From positions 33,813,090-33,877,089 of the forward strand of contig NC_087069.1 in assembly GCF_963678635.1 (NCBI RefSeq): a stretch of 64,000 bases of DNA. The letters are read 5' to 3'. The notes under the pieces were generated by a model. It was given only the letters and a program-made list of their open reading frames with translations. It did no database searches and had not been told where the DNA came from. Within the stretch, counting starts at the first letter, position 1. The number at the start of each line of letters is the position of its first letter. Source of the stretch: Symsagittifera roscoffensis. Its lineage: Eukaryota; Xenacoelomorpha; Acoela; Convolutidae. The position numbers and the translations under genes were made by a program. Shown piece after piece: positions 54,966 to 64,000 of the stretch.

Positions 54966-55012
54966 GATAGTCGGAATCATAGATGGTTTTGTCCTGATAC
55001 GAGCAGCTTTGT
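54966..55012 (+). repeat. Hairpin element family 1, copy 4
   Basis: GATAGTCGGAATCATAG ... CCTGATACGAGCAGCTTTGT; outer blocks kept, stem weak. Confidence 0.6.
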
Positions 55013-56283
55013 TTTCAAACGTTAGTAATCATTTGATGTAAATGTGTGCGAAATGCTGAAGTTGGTCGAGATTTTTAGTAAGAAAGTGGTTTTTAAATCG
55101 AAGGTGCAATTGTTTGAGATTTGAAAGTCTGCTTAGAAAACCCAAATATTAATTTTTTACTGTATGCAAATGTAAACCAAACGCAGACGAGAAAAGAGAG
55201 CATATCTTATGGAATAAAAAACTTCGCTATAAGTCACATAGTTTGATATAAATTCAACTTTTTTCAAAATAAATGATTGAACTATGGTGGTATTGCTCGC
55301 GATTTTGTGTTTGCGTTTTGCGTATCTACTTTCTGGTTTTCGTTATTTACACAAAAATATCAATTTTTCAAATCGAAAAACGAGCAAAAACGAAAAGTTG
55401 GCTTGTGTGCGAATTTTCCTCTAATGTCTTTAAAAATATCATATCGTTTAAAAATATCGTATCTAACAAAAACTTATAACTATTTAAAAAAATCGTTGCA
55501 AAACGTTGCAGAGTTTAGTAAAACTCCACGATAATTAGTTATAATTAGCTAAAAGAATGCTTATCAGCCTCTGTAAATGGCCTTTTTTCAGCTTTAATGA
55601 AATGGATCCGGGTTGCGGAAAATTAGAAACAAGTCTACTTTAATCAGCTTGATTATTTTGGTTGCAGCTTAATTTTTTTGGTTGCCTCTTTTTGTCATCT
55701 GTGAATTTGTATTCAAGTTTTTCAAAAATTGTCTAAATTTCTCAAAAAAAGGAAAATTTACAAAATGGGTTTTTTTGTAAGTCATCCCCCACACGTTATT
55801 TTAAGTATAAAAAAGTGAAATTAGTGCATAAAAACAATTATTGACTAGCACAAAAATGTGGCATAGAAATTTTTGCAAATTGACCGATTTGGTTCAACTT
55901 TTACCTTCATATTTTTGCATTGCAGGTTACATGTGATTTTTTCTTATTGTATTTCAAAAATTGTTTTCAAATTATATAAAAAATCCGTCAAAAATGGCAA
56001 ATGGCTGGTCAAAAACTCAAATGTTTCTGGAGCAAAAACCACTCCGAGCACAAATGGACTGTCACTCTCTTCAAAAGTCAAAACAACGAGGTTAAATTTT
56101 TTGGAAAACTATCTTGAAAGTGTCTGAAGTTCTTGTTTTTAGAAAGCTTTTTGTTGACAGTTTTTTCCAATAGTAAGATGTTGGGAAGTTGGGATTTTAA
56201 ACAATTAACAAGAAATGCTACGAACTCAAAACATTTTGTGAAACCATCGTGGATTACAGATTGGATTAGAGCAACTTTCTAAA
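55013..56283. other. Spacer
   Basis: AT-rich; frames at 55273-55534 and 55873-56127 have no recognisable features and are not called. Confidence 0.4.
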
Positions 56284-56924
56284 CCACTTGCGATACAATA
56301 CAACAAATAAAAAACGTAATTCGAAAAATTTTTTAGACGTTGAAAAAAAACTAGTTGAACCAAAGTTTTGACTTCTCAGAGGGCGATAACTTCTAATGTA
56401 AAACATTTTCTTAGTTACTGCTAAAACAGCGTAACTTCGCATTACCCCTTATCTCCTTGAACCCACAACATCAGATTTGGGAGAGTAGTTTTCGAGAAAA
56501 ATCAAAATCATTAGAAAAAAAAATTGTCACAAAATCAAAAGCATTATTTTTCCGAGGGTCCAAATTTTAGGGTCAAAAATGTGGACAGAGTCGCATAAGC
56601 AAATGAGCTTCATGAAGCCAGTTCTGAGAAATAAACCCAAAATCTCAGGTATGGCAGGGTAATTTTAGAAAATATTCAAAAAGTTTGAAAAAACACTGAA
56701 AAAATCAAAAATAAGACTTTTCCAAGGGCCATAATTTCTTGTGTAAAATTATTGTTTATATCCGTTGATGTAGAGGAGCTTCCCACTACCTTTTATCTCA
56801 TTGTACTCACAAAATCAGATTTGAGACATTAGTTTTCAAGAAAAGTCAAAAAGATCCACGAAACAATCAAAAATTAAAAAATTTGACTATTCCTAGGGTC
56901 ATAAATTTACGTGCAAAAAATTTG
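56284..56924 (+). repeat. Dispersed repeat start and ~170-bp tandem repeat, array 2
   Basis: Begins with CACTTGCGATACAATAC (compare 43617) and contains repeat cores near 56463, 56637 and 56807 (spacing about 172 bp). Collinear with 43610-44645. Confidence 0.65.
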
Positions 56925-57985
56925 AATACATTATGAAATAAGGTAGATTCCCAAATGTCCAGATGAGTCCTGTCAACAAAGTTGCTTATGGGAAAACGTC
57001 TAGTACCCGATTGCAATACCCTTGCTTATCGCAAGGGTAATGATATAAATGAGTGTTTCCTACTTTCTCACTTTATAAAATTATTTTCAAATTTTTGTTT
57101 ATCATGAAAACTTTATTTTCCTGAGTATAGGTGTGAAAATCAAAGTTTGGTTTGTTTTTTGAAGATCACAGTTTGAGAAGATCACCAAATGAAGATCACA
57201 GTTTGTTTTGTAAAACCAGATTAAGTTAACCTCCCCACCCCCTTCTCCCCCAGTTAGACTAAATTAGAATCTTCTGCTCCTGTCCTTCATTTGAAACCTT
57301 TTTTCTAAGCACTGCAATTAAAATGCTTGATTCTAATTGGCTGGAAGTTCCAACTTCAATTTAATCTTCTCCCTGCTCAAAATTTCTTTGGGGGAGGATG
57401 TTAACTTGCTTCCTAAAGTCAAAAGATCACGTTATACGCATCGTTTCGGTTAACTTTTTTGTTTTCAGCATATATCAAACCTTTTGGAAATAACTGTTTT
57501 GTTTTTCAATAAATTGCTAGATAACTAAAGGAAAAACTACTTTTCTAACAATTAAAATAAGTTTTGTGTTTTCGAGAAAAACTAATCAAGCAAGCAAAAC
57601 ATTCTTGCTTGATTAGTTTAAAGGAGAGATAAAAGACGATCTAAAGACGATTAAAAGCATTTCCAACGTGTTAGACAAGGAATGTCTTATAAAATTGGGT
57701 GACCAGTGAATCTTCGCAGAAAATAAAAATTAAAAATTCAACAATAAATAAAAATGAAATTTGAATCGATGAGTGATTCGAAGGAAATTCTGTTAAATCT
57801 GGCTTAGCTTTGATTTAATATCAAAGCGAAGAAGATTAAGATTAATTGACCCCTCAGTAGGATTTCTTTTGCTTAAAGCTTAATACTTACACAAATAAAG
57901 AAAGTTATTGAGTATACCACATCAAAATGCTTGCTCTTTCTTATCTGTTGTTCTGTAGTTTATTTATTCATCATTCGAAATCACT
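56925..57985 (+). repeat. Diverged ~1-kb duplication, copy 2
   Basis: Partner of 45391-46335; has an extra stretch near 57140-57195 (a short GAAGATCACAGTTTG repeat). Confidence 0.75.
56987..57044 (+). repeat. Hairpin element family 2, copy 2 (best preserved)
   Basis: TATGGGAAAA ... ACCCGATTGCAAT, then a perfect 8-bp stem ACCCTTGC (57018-57025) / GCAAGGGT (57031-57038) with a TTATC loop, then AATGAT. Confidence 0.7.
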
Positions 57986-58211
57986 TGACAAAGGATTCGT
58001 TTCAAACTAATTCCATAAAAGCAGATCCGCCCAGGCAGACTTTGTGACGAAGATAATGAAGACTTTGACATTGTCACAATCTCAAACTCAAACAGAATCT
58101 TCGTCACAGATTTCTACTAACGATACAAAAATTAAGGTCATAGATATGCTCCACACTTTCAGCGATGATCATGGAAAAAATAATGAAGAATGCATGCATA
58201 GCGATGCCTGA
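57927..58211 (+). pseudogene. Small secreted-protein ORF, copy 2 (one in-frame stop)
   Basis: Starts MLALSYLL like the ORF at 46270 and fits a signal peptide. The frame meets TAA after 27 codons but then stays open, in the same frame, through a Ser/Thr/Gln-rich segment with several acidic residues to TGA at 58209-58211 (94 codons in all). The retained frame beyond the stop suggests recent loss. Confidence 0.35.
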
Positions 58212-58979
58212 ATAATAGGGGAAAAGATATGAAGAAAACGGAACAATTGGAAAGCAAAAACTGGGAAATTAGGATCAAGACAGAAAATACTTCAAGAGAA
58301 AGTCAGATATGAGGGAAGTTTCTCGCAGGCCTAGCCATGGATTCCCGAGTTGGGCTCCAAACAGAAATACTTTCCATACAATCGCGTACATGGAGTCAAT
58401 GGAAAACGCTAATCAAACATTTTTCATACATTAAAAAAATGTGTCAAAGACTTCTAAAGCCACATTTTGATCTTCTTGATTCTTGAAATCATCAAAAAAA
58501 ATTCAGAAACTATTCTACATAATTTTCTGTTTAATTTCAATGAATTTAACATAATTTTTTGTAGATAGAGAACATTTTGGTCGACGAAGTTACGAAGTTT
58601 TGATTCTGTTTTTTTTGTCGAAAAACGTTGATTGTGCAATTTTCAATTAAAACAATTGTATTGCGAGCATTTTTCTACTTGAAAAAAAAAAACAATATTC
58701 CAAAAGTGAGAAAAAAATTACGTTCTGCTAATTATACGTGAAACCAAGTCAATGCTCAAACAAAGTTCTTCCGAAAAAAGCCAGAAGGTATAACAAACGT
58801 TTGACAACACAGAGGCAAAGCGGAGCTTCACGACACTTGCAATAAAACACAAACTATGCGTTACAAGAGAGTGAAAAGAAAAAATTTAAGTTGAAAAAAT
58901 AATCGATTACTGTGCAAAAGAAATCCAGTTGTCCAGTTGTTGAGCCAAAAGAACACTGCTGTCATAATAAGACTTTGAA
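58212..58979. other. Spacer
   Basis: A 40-codon open stretch from about 58308 (MREVSRRPSHGF...) looks less random than its surroundings and could be an exon fragment; no support beyond composition. From 58810 the dispersed repeat (GCGGAGCTTCACGACACTTG) starts again. Confidence 0.3.
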
Positions 58980-60560
58980 CCACAACATAATCTTTAATTG
59001 AATCATTAACATCAAAATTGGCGGGGCAGTGTTTGAGAAAAGAAAAAATTTCCAACAAATGATCAAAATCTCAAAAGTTTGTTCCTAAATCATTACAGTT
59101 TTTTACGGAAAGTAAGGCGTAGCTGCTTCTACAGGGAAGATTTACCCAAGCTGTTGTTTCGATTGAATTCTAAATCTTAGACTTGCCATGGTAGGTTTCG
59201 AGAAAAAAGAGAATTGCCAAAATTGCAAAAACTGTGTTAATTTCAGAAAGGGCATAAATTTTTTCATAGAAAAATTAAAGAGTCACCGCTTGTGCGCAAA
59301 AACTCATGCAACCTGTTCCTTTGACTTAGCCCTCAATCTCAGATTTGGCAGGGTAGTTTTGAAAAAAGTCAAAAAGTTTCCAAAGCATTACGAGGTCAAA
59401 CTGTGCACTGCATGGGCGCAAAATTTTGTGTCTGTATGTTCCTGGACTACAGAGACAAGTTGGTAAACATGTTAAAATTTTGTCTGAACGATCAAAGAGA
59501 ATGAAAGAACAAAAGAAGAACAAAGGGAGCTTCGTTGTTGCGTAATCCGCTTACAATTCACAAAAAACACACATTGGCCTCGTAACGAATTGATTCCAAA
59601 AATAAACAAATTCAACTTTTGCTGAGGTACCAGCTTAAGCAGTGAAGAAATCCCGAACATTTATATTTCAAGTAAACAGCTTATCTTGAAATTGGTAGGG
59701 TAGTTAAAATTGGCAAATGTTTTTCTTGAAATTGGCAAAAAAACGGCCAGAAGTACAAAATTTTGACTTTTCCGAAAAACCGTTTCTTTAAAAATAAATT
59801 TAATGTGTATCCAATTGCAATGAGAAGATTATTCACAAACGGTTTCCTCGATAGAACCGTTAACCTAAAAATTGGCAAAAAAAAACTTTTCGAGAAAAAT
59901 CCAAAATTTTTCAAAAGCGGACAAATTTCATAACTTTACATTTATCAAGGCAATTATTTTGATCTCACAAAGAATAGTGCAAGTCAGCTAATTCAGTGAG
60001 GGTTACTTCAGCTCTATATTTTAATAAATTTTTCATATCAGATTAGGAAGGGTAATTTTCGAGATAAGTAACAAACTTTCAAAATGAATCCAAAACTCAA
60101 ATAAATTTGACGTTTCCGAAATTTAATACAATTTTACTTCAAAAGTTCAGCGTAGCTATCTATGCCGGGAGGCTTCTCCAATCACTTTGTTATTAATTTC
60201 TTAAACCCAGCAGGGTAGTTTTCAAGCAAAGCCGAAATGTTTACAAAAACGGTCAATATGTCAAAACCTTGTCTTTTTTGACGCCAAAATATTCCATAAT
60301 AAAAATAGGGATGTTTGTGCCATGAAGATCCCAGCTAAAGTTTTTATCGATGAACACTTAGTCCTAAAAATGAATTGAAAAAGTTGAAAAAAGTGAAAAA
60401 AATCGAAACTGTCAAGAAATGCCATTTTTGAGGCCACAAAATTCTTCTATAAAAAAACTAAAGCTTAACGGCTGATTCAGAAGAAATTGCCAGTACTTGT
60501 TGTTTTCATTGATACTTCATCTCAATTTTGACGGAGATGTCTCTGACAAACAATCCAAGA
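58980..60560 (+). repeat. Degenerate ~170-bp tandem repeat, array 3
   Basis: Cores near 59185, 59340, 59685, 59870, 60045 and 60210 (for example CTCAGATTTGGCAGGGTAGTT at 59338). More diverged than arrays 1 and 2; the 92-codon frame at 59188-59466 is made of repeat sequence. Confidence 0.55.
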
Positions 60561-61247
60561 AAATGAGTCAAACAATTTCCCCCTTGAAATTTTCGAAGGC
60601 CGTTGAAGGTGAAGTAGAGTAAAAAGAGATTAGAAAAAAATGCAGACACACAACGTAGTAGCCAGTCTTTCCTTTGGTATCAATTTTCTTGAAGAAACTG
60701 TCGAGAAAAATCCAATTTTAACTAACAGTGAAAAGAAAATTCCTAAGCGTCTCAAAAAAGAAAAGTCAAAAAGGAAATCCCATACATTTTCATAACACCT
60801 CATATTATCGAACAAGATATTTTTGACCTTGAAGCTACCCAAAACAAGTTGAAAAGTTCCTCAAAACAGAAGCCGTGAGTAGTCAGTCATTTGAAAAGCT
60901 GATAGAAATTTAAATTTTTCAAAATCAGACTTGATATAATGACAAACTACAGAACTTTCAGTTTTAGTACAAAAAATTTAAAATTGATTTGAAATTTCAA
61001 GCTTTACAAAAAACTATGCCAGATAGTAAAAATGTCACTTAAAGTAACAGGGATTGAGCCGACAGAAACTAGGCGGAAAACCTTGAATCCGAAAAAAAAT
61101 CTTATCTGGAACAGTTATTACTGTCGGAAACGACTACGCTTATTTACTAGGTAAATGAAAGTAGTTATACTTGAGTTTTCGAGAAATTCAGCATGTTTTG
61201 TAATTTACCCTTCCTACAAAAGAGAAAATTCTGTAAGCAAAATTATT

Positions 61248-61302
61248 TAAGGGAAAAAAATTGCATCCGATTGCAATATCCTTGCTTATCGAAAGGGTAA
61301 TT
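61248..61302 (+). repeat. Hairpin element family 2, copy 3
   Basis: TAAGGGAAAA ... ATCCGATTGCAATATCCTTGC TTATC GAAAGGGTAA; one stem mismatch. Confidence 0.55.
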
Positions 61303-61578
61303 CTAGAAAAAAACTGTTTAGATCATAAACAAACTGCTTGAAAAGCGTACCGGATAACTTATATTGCATTTGGAAAGAAAAACGGAAAACTAACCGAAAG
61401 AAAAATACACACCAGAAAATAATCAACTTTTTTTAAATAAGTTTATTTTAAAAAACTAACTACTGCATAAATTGATTTAACAGGTCCTTTTGTTTGAGTT
61501 TCAAGAAATTGAACATATCAGCCTGCACACGTGAATCCTGAATCTGCACGTACATCTTGAATTTGTCAGAAATGTTTT

Positions 61579-61635
61579 TACGGGAAAAAAGCGATGTGTC
61601 GATTACAAGTCACTCGCTGTCGCAAGTGAAATAAC
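61579..61635 (+). repeat. Hairpin element family 2, copy 4
   Basis: TACGGGAAAA ... TCGATTACAAG, then TCACTCGC (61610-61617) / GCAAGTGA (61622-61629) around TGTC. Seven of eight pairs form, with two pairs changed on both sides relative to copy 2. Confidence 0.55.
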
Positions 61636-62120
61636 ATCGTCCAAACTACACGACAGGTTTTCACACAAGGGAAGCAAAAATCTTTTTGAGTATTTTGTGC
61701 AAATCCACTTTAACTTTTTTCAACGTTAGTTAAAATGAATCTAAATCAGTTAAAATGCAGCCAACAATTATCAAACACAGAAGTTTTCACCTAGTAGCAA
61801 ATTACAAAAGACAATTTCGTCACACTTTAACCTCAAAACTTCTACTATTCCCCTCAAAAACAGCCATGGAAAACGTTGGGAAAAAATACTGATTATTCCG
61901 ACCGGTGAATGAAAAAAGCAACCTATATCAGTGTTGTGAGTTGTTCATTTTGTTTTAACTTTTTGACCTTTAGCAATAATTATATACCGCCGATCATTCA
62001 GTTTTATTGCTTTTTTAGTTTAGACAGTCGTAATTCATTCTTAACCATTTTATTCTTTTAATTTCTTGGTTAGTGTACATAATTTTAGAAATTCAGGGAG
62101 CAATTTTGGAAGAGTTTATT

Positions 62121-62967
62121 ATGGCGCAGTTAAATGAATCGAACCTGCGGGGAATTCATGCAATCTGGTCGAACCACACAAAAGAACCACCACAATCCTG
62201 GACTCACTGGAGTGACCAATTTCAATTGGCCATCATAGCGTAGAAGAATCTTGACATCGACAATCTAATGGGACCGGAGGTACCAGAAAGTCAGATTCCA
62301 ATCCTCGAACAGTCCACAGAAAAGAGGTCGAAAAATGAACGAGCCAGTCGGGAGGCGAGAAACAGATCAACTATGAAGTCCTACGAAACCGCCGAAGAGA
62401 AAAGGATATACGATGAAATAAAGAAATTTGGAGGATTGAAACGAGCGGAAGCGGACAAAAAGTTGAAATCAATTTCATTTCTAGTTCTTGGAAATGATGG
62501 GACAAGGGTATTCTCTCAGAAAAACCCTTGAGTAAAAATTTTAGCCATCTCTTTTAAAGAATTTTGGGATCTCTTAGATCTTGCTTTTAACAAACCTTCA
62601 AACGTCACATTTAAGAGGTACAAACTCCTAAATCGAAAACAAAGAAAAGGGAATCTTTTGGACAGTTCTGGGGAGCATTGACGGATCTAACTAGCACCTG
62701 CAACTTCAGAGAATCTGATTTGTCAGAATGGATTAGAGACGTATTTATTTGCAATATGAGGAATAGCGAGACCGAACGGAAACTCCTATCGTCAACCGTC
62801 GGCCAATCGGAAGCTTTGAACCAGGTCCTAATAGACGAAAAAGGCTTCTTTAATCACCAGAAGTTAACTAAAATGGCAAAAGCGACCAACGGGTCAAGTT
62901 TTAAACCATTTCACGGAAACAATCATGTCAAAAAGGAACCAAGCTTAAACATCGAAAGAAGCAATTA
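62121..62967 (+). pseudogene. gag: Gag of the second Gypsy element
   Basis: ATG at 62121, then a W-x2-W Gag-type start (SWTHWSDQFQ), TAG at 62241, an 87-codon frame (62268-62531) and a 96-codon frame (62678-62968). The middle has the RYKLLNRKQRKG segment known from Gypsy Gag capsids. At least three lesions. Confidence 0.65.
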
Positions 62968-63041
62968 AACATCAAAACAAGAAATGCGCAAACTCTTTTA
63001 CTAAAGGCCATCTAATTGTCTCTCCGGCCAGAAAGATCATC

Positions 63042-63083
63042 TGTAAAAACTGTAACAATAAAGGCCATTTCGCAAAATTATGT
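63042..63083 (+). pseudogene. CCHC zinc knuckle of the second Gypsy element
   Basis: CKNCNNKGHFAKLC, C-x2-C-x4-H-x4-C, followed by KSKNKRP and a frame to about 63180. Confidence 0.8.
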
Positions 63084-63399
63084 AAATCAAAGAACAAAAG
63101 ACCATCTGTAAATATTGTAAATGACTCTGTCAATACCGAGAATTGTAAGCACGTCCCGTCGGAAGATTCCTGGAGCTAGAACCAAGAAGAAACTTGTGGA
63201 GTGTTTAACGCCTGAAACGAAAACTGTCAAAGCGATGACGACTATTTCTCAGTATTGAGCCTGAGGACAATTTACGGTCAAAACGGATTGAAAACAAAAA
63301 ATTTATTGAACATAGGACTTGGATGGGAAATGATTCTAATTATGAACATGCCTGTAGATTCTTCCAACCCAACGAGTCTTTAAAACAAAGTATCACATA

Positions 63400-63655
63400 A
63401 ATTGAAGCTCCGTTGCCCCAACTTAAAGATTCATCCGGTTGAAAAACGTACGAAACAGTTGTACTGCGGTTTCACGGACAGCACAATCAATATATTGGGA
63501 AAAAATATAGTCCGAACACAATCCAACGGGTGGATATGCGAAGAGACCCCTTTTTTTATTACGATGGACATGAAAAAACATCCTGGGCAACGACAACCTT
63601 CCGAAACTGGAGATTGAAGTGAAACAGAAGGAGTGTCAAGTGCTGATCTGTGCAG
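63400..63655 (+). pseudogene. Protease C-terminal end of the second Gypsy element
   Basis: A 71-codon frame and the following frame carry a beta-strand-rich section ending in an ILGNDNLPKL-type segment, the usual end of Gypsy proteases. The DSG/DTG active site was not found. Confidence 0.4.
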
Positions 63656-64000
63656 TCAGTAACCCACCGGGGAGAGTAAGTCAAAATACTTGGAATATGC
63701 AACAAACGAACTTTTTAAGAATTTCAAGAATCTCTTTAACAGAATCGGAAAGATAGCAAACGATCGTAAAAGTACACGATTCCATTCCCCTTTAAGCCGG
63801 TCAAGCAAAAGGCAGAAGGGTATCGTTACCTTTGTTATCGGAAGTAAACGAGGAACTGAAAGGATGGAAAAAGAAGGCCAGATAGAAAAACTGGCCAAAT
63901 GCGACGAAGATTGTTTTATAAGTCCAATAGTTATTACTAGAAAGAAAGATGGCTCAATCAAACTTGCACTAAATTCAAAACTGTTGAACGAACAGATCTT
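63656..64000 (+). pseudogene. Reverse transcriptase start of the second Gypsy element
   Basis: A LFNRIGK segment near 63727, a KRQKG segment near 63805, then MEKEGQIEKL and FISPIVITRKKDGSIKLAL at 63915-63970: the finger motifs of Gypsy RT. A frameshift lies near 63825. The palm motifs are beyond the window. Confidence 0.8.

Larger units (their letters stand above)
60561..62120. other. Spacer before the second Gypsy element, with two family 2 hairpins
   Basis: No gene supported. A 5' LTR of the following element would be expected in roughly 61900-62085 (a stretch ending GTGTACA just before a possible primer site), but without its partner in the window I cannot delimit it. Confidence 0.35.
62121..64000 (+). 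mobile_element. Second Ty3/Gypsy element, decayed, cut by the window end
   Basis: Gag, knuckle, protease end and RT start lie in order on the plus strand, in several frames separated by stops. It differs from the large minus-strand element in sequence and in compactness (about 1.6 kb from gag start to RT). Confidence 0.8.

Noticed and set aside
49614-54990. Hammerhead ribozyme in the hairpin family 1 elements (CTGATACGAG)
   Set aside because: The CUGAUGA and GAA core elements are not both present in the correct order around three stems.
1-64000. CRISPR array, bacterial operon or riboswitch
   Set aside because: No regularly spaced identical repeats with unique spacers, no Shine-Dalgarno-led gene clusters; content is eukaryotic.

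Overview
The window looks like AT-rich nuclear DNA from an invertebrate animal. The evidence is a B-box/MATH protein gene, an SLC35/EamA-type transporter relic, hAT-type and LINE relics, AATAAA signals, long gene-poor spacers and many degenerate dispersed repeats. I could not name the species. Only one apparently intact host gene is visible (B-box + MATH, 1185-2015, + strand).

Positions 3147-44089 hold nested and amplified mobile DNA. A small hAT-type element (ends at 3155 and 20335, 8-bp target duplication AACGCAAT) was entered by a very large LTR retroelement lying on the minus strand (LTRs start TG and end CA on either strand; 4-bp duplication GTCG; 16.9 kb from 3299 to 20206). Read 5' to 3' on the minus strand it has: LTR, primer-binding site, two or three small unknown ORFs, gag with a CCHC knuckle, protease (DSG), reverse transcriptase (YLDD), RNase H, integrase, two tiny membrane ORFs joined as TAAATG, a Pro/Ser/Thr-rich ORF, an envelope-like glycoprotein gene, a long unknown ORF overlapping the envelope stop by ATGA, a last short reading frame, and the 3' LTR. 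It is an errantivirus-like Ty3/Gypsy element with an unusually long list of extra genes. Every copy is broken by stops and frameshifts.

The gag-pol half plus about 1.1 kb of flanking host DNA was then tandemly triplicated with identical breakpoints: copy A 10718-21335, copy B 21336-32594, copy C 32595-44089. The part downstream of the breakpoint (extra ORFs, envelope, 3' LTR; 3299-10717) is present once. Shared and private mutations show that the integrase core deletion and some pol stops precede the triplication, that copy C carries the original 5' LTR, and that copy B is a mosaic of A-like and C-like tracts.

From 44090 to about 62100 the DNA is mostly spacer. It holds a degenerate ~170-bp tandem repeat in three places, a diverged 1-kb duplication whose two copies each start a small signal-peptide ORF (46270 and 57927), two tRNA-like relics, a LINE reverse transcriptase relic (about 46464-47980), an (AT)29 microsatellite, two families of short hairpin-bearing dispersed elements, and a broken SLC35G-like transporter (52849-53755, minus). 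From about 62121 to the window end a second, unrelated and decayed Ty3/Gypsy element runs on the plus strand (gag, CCHC knuckle, start of RT).
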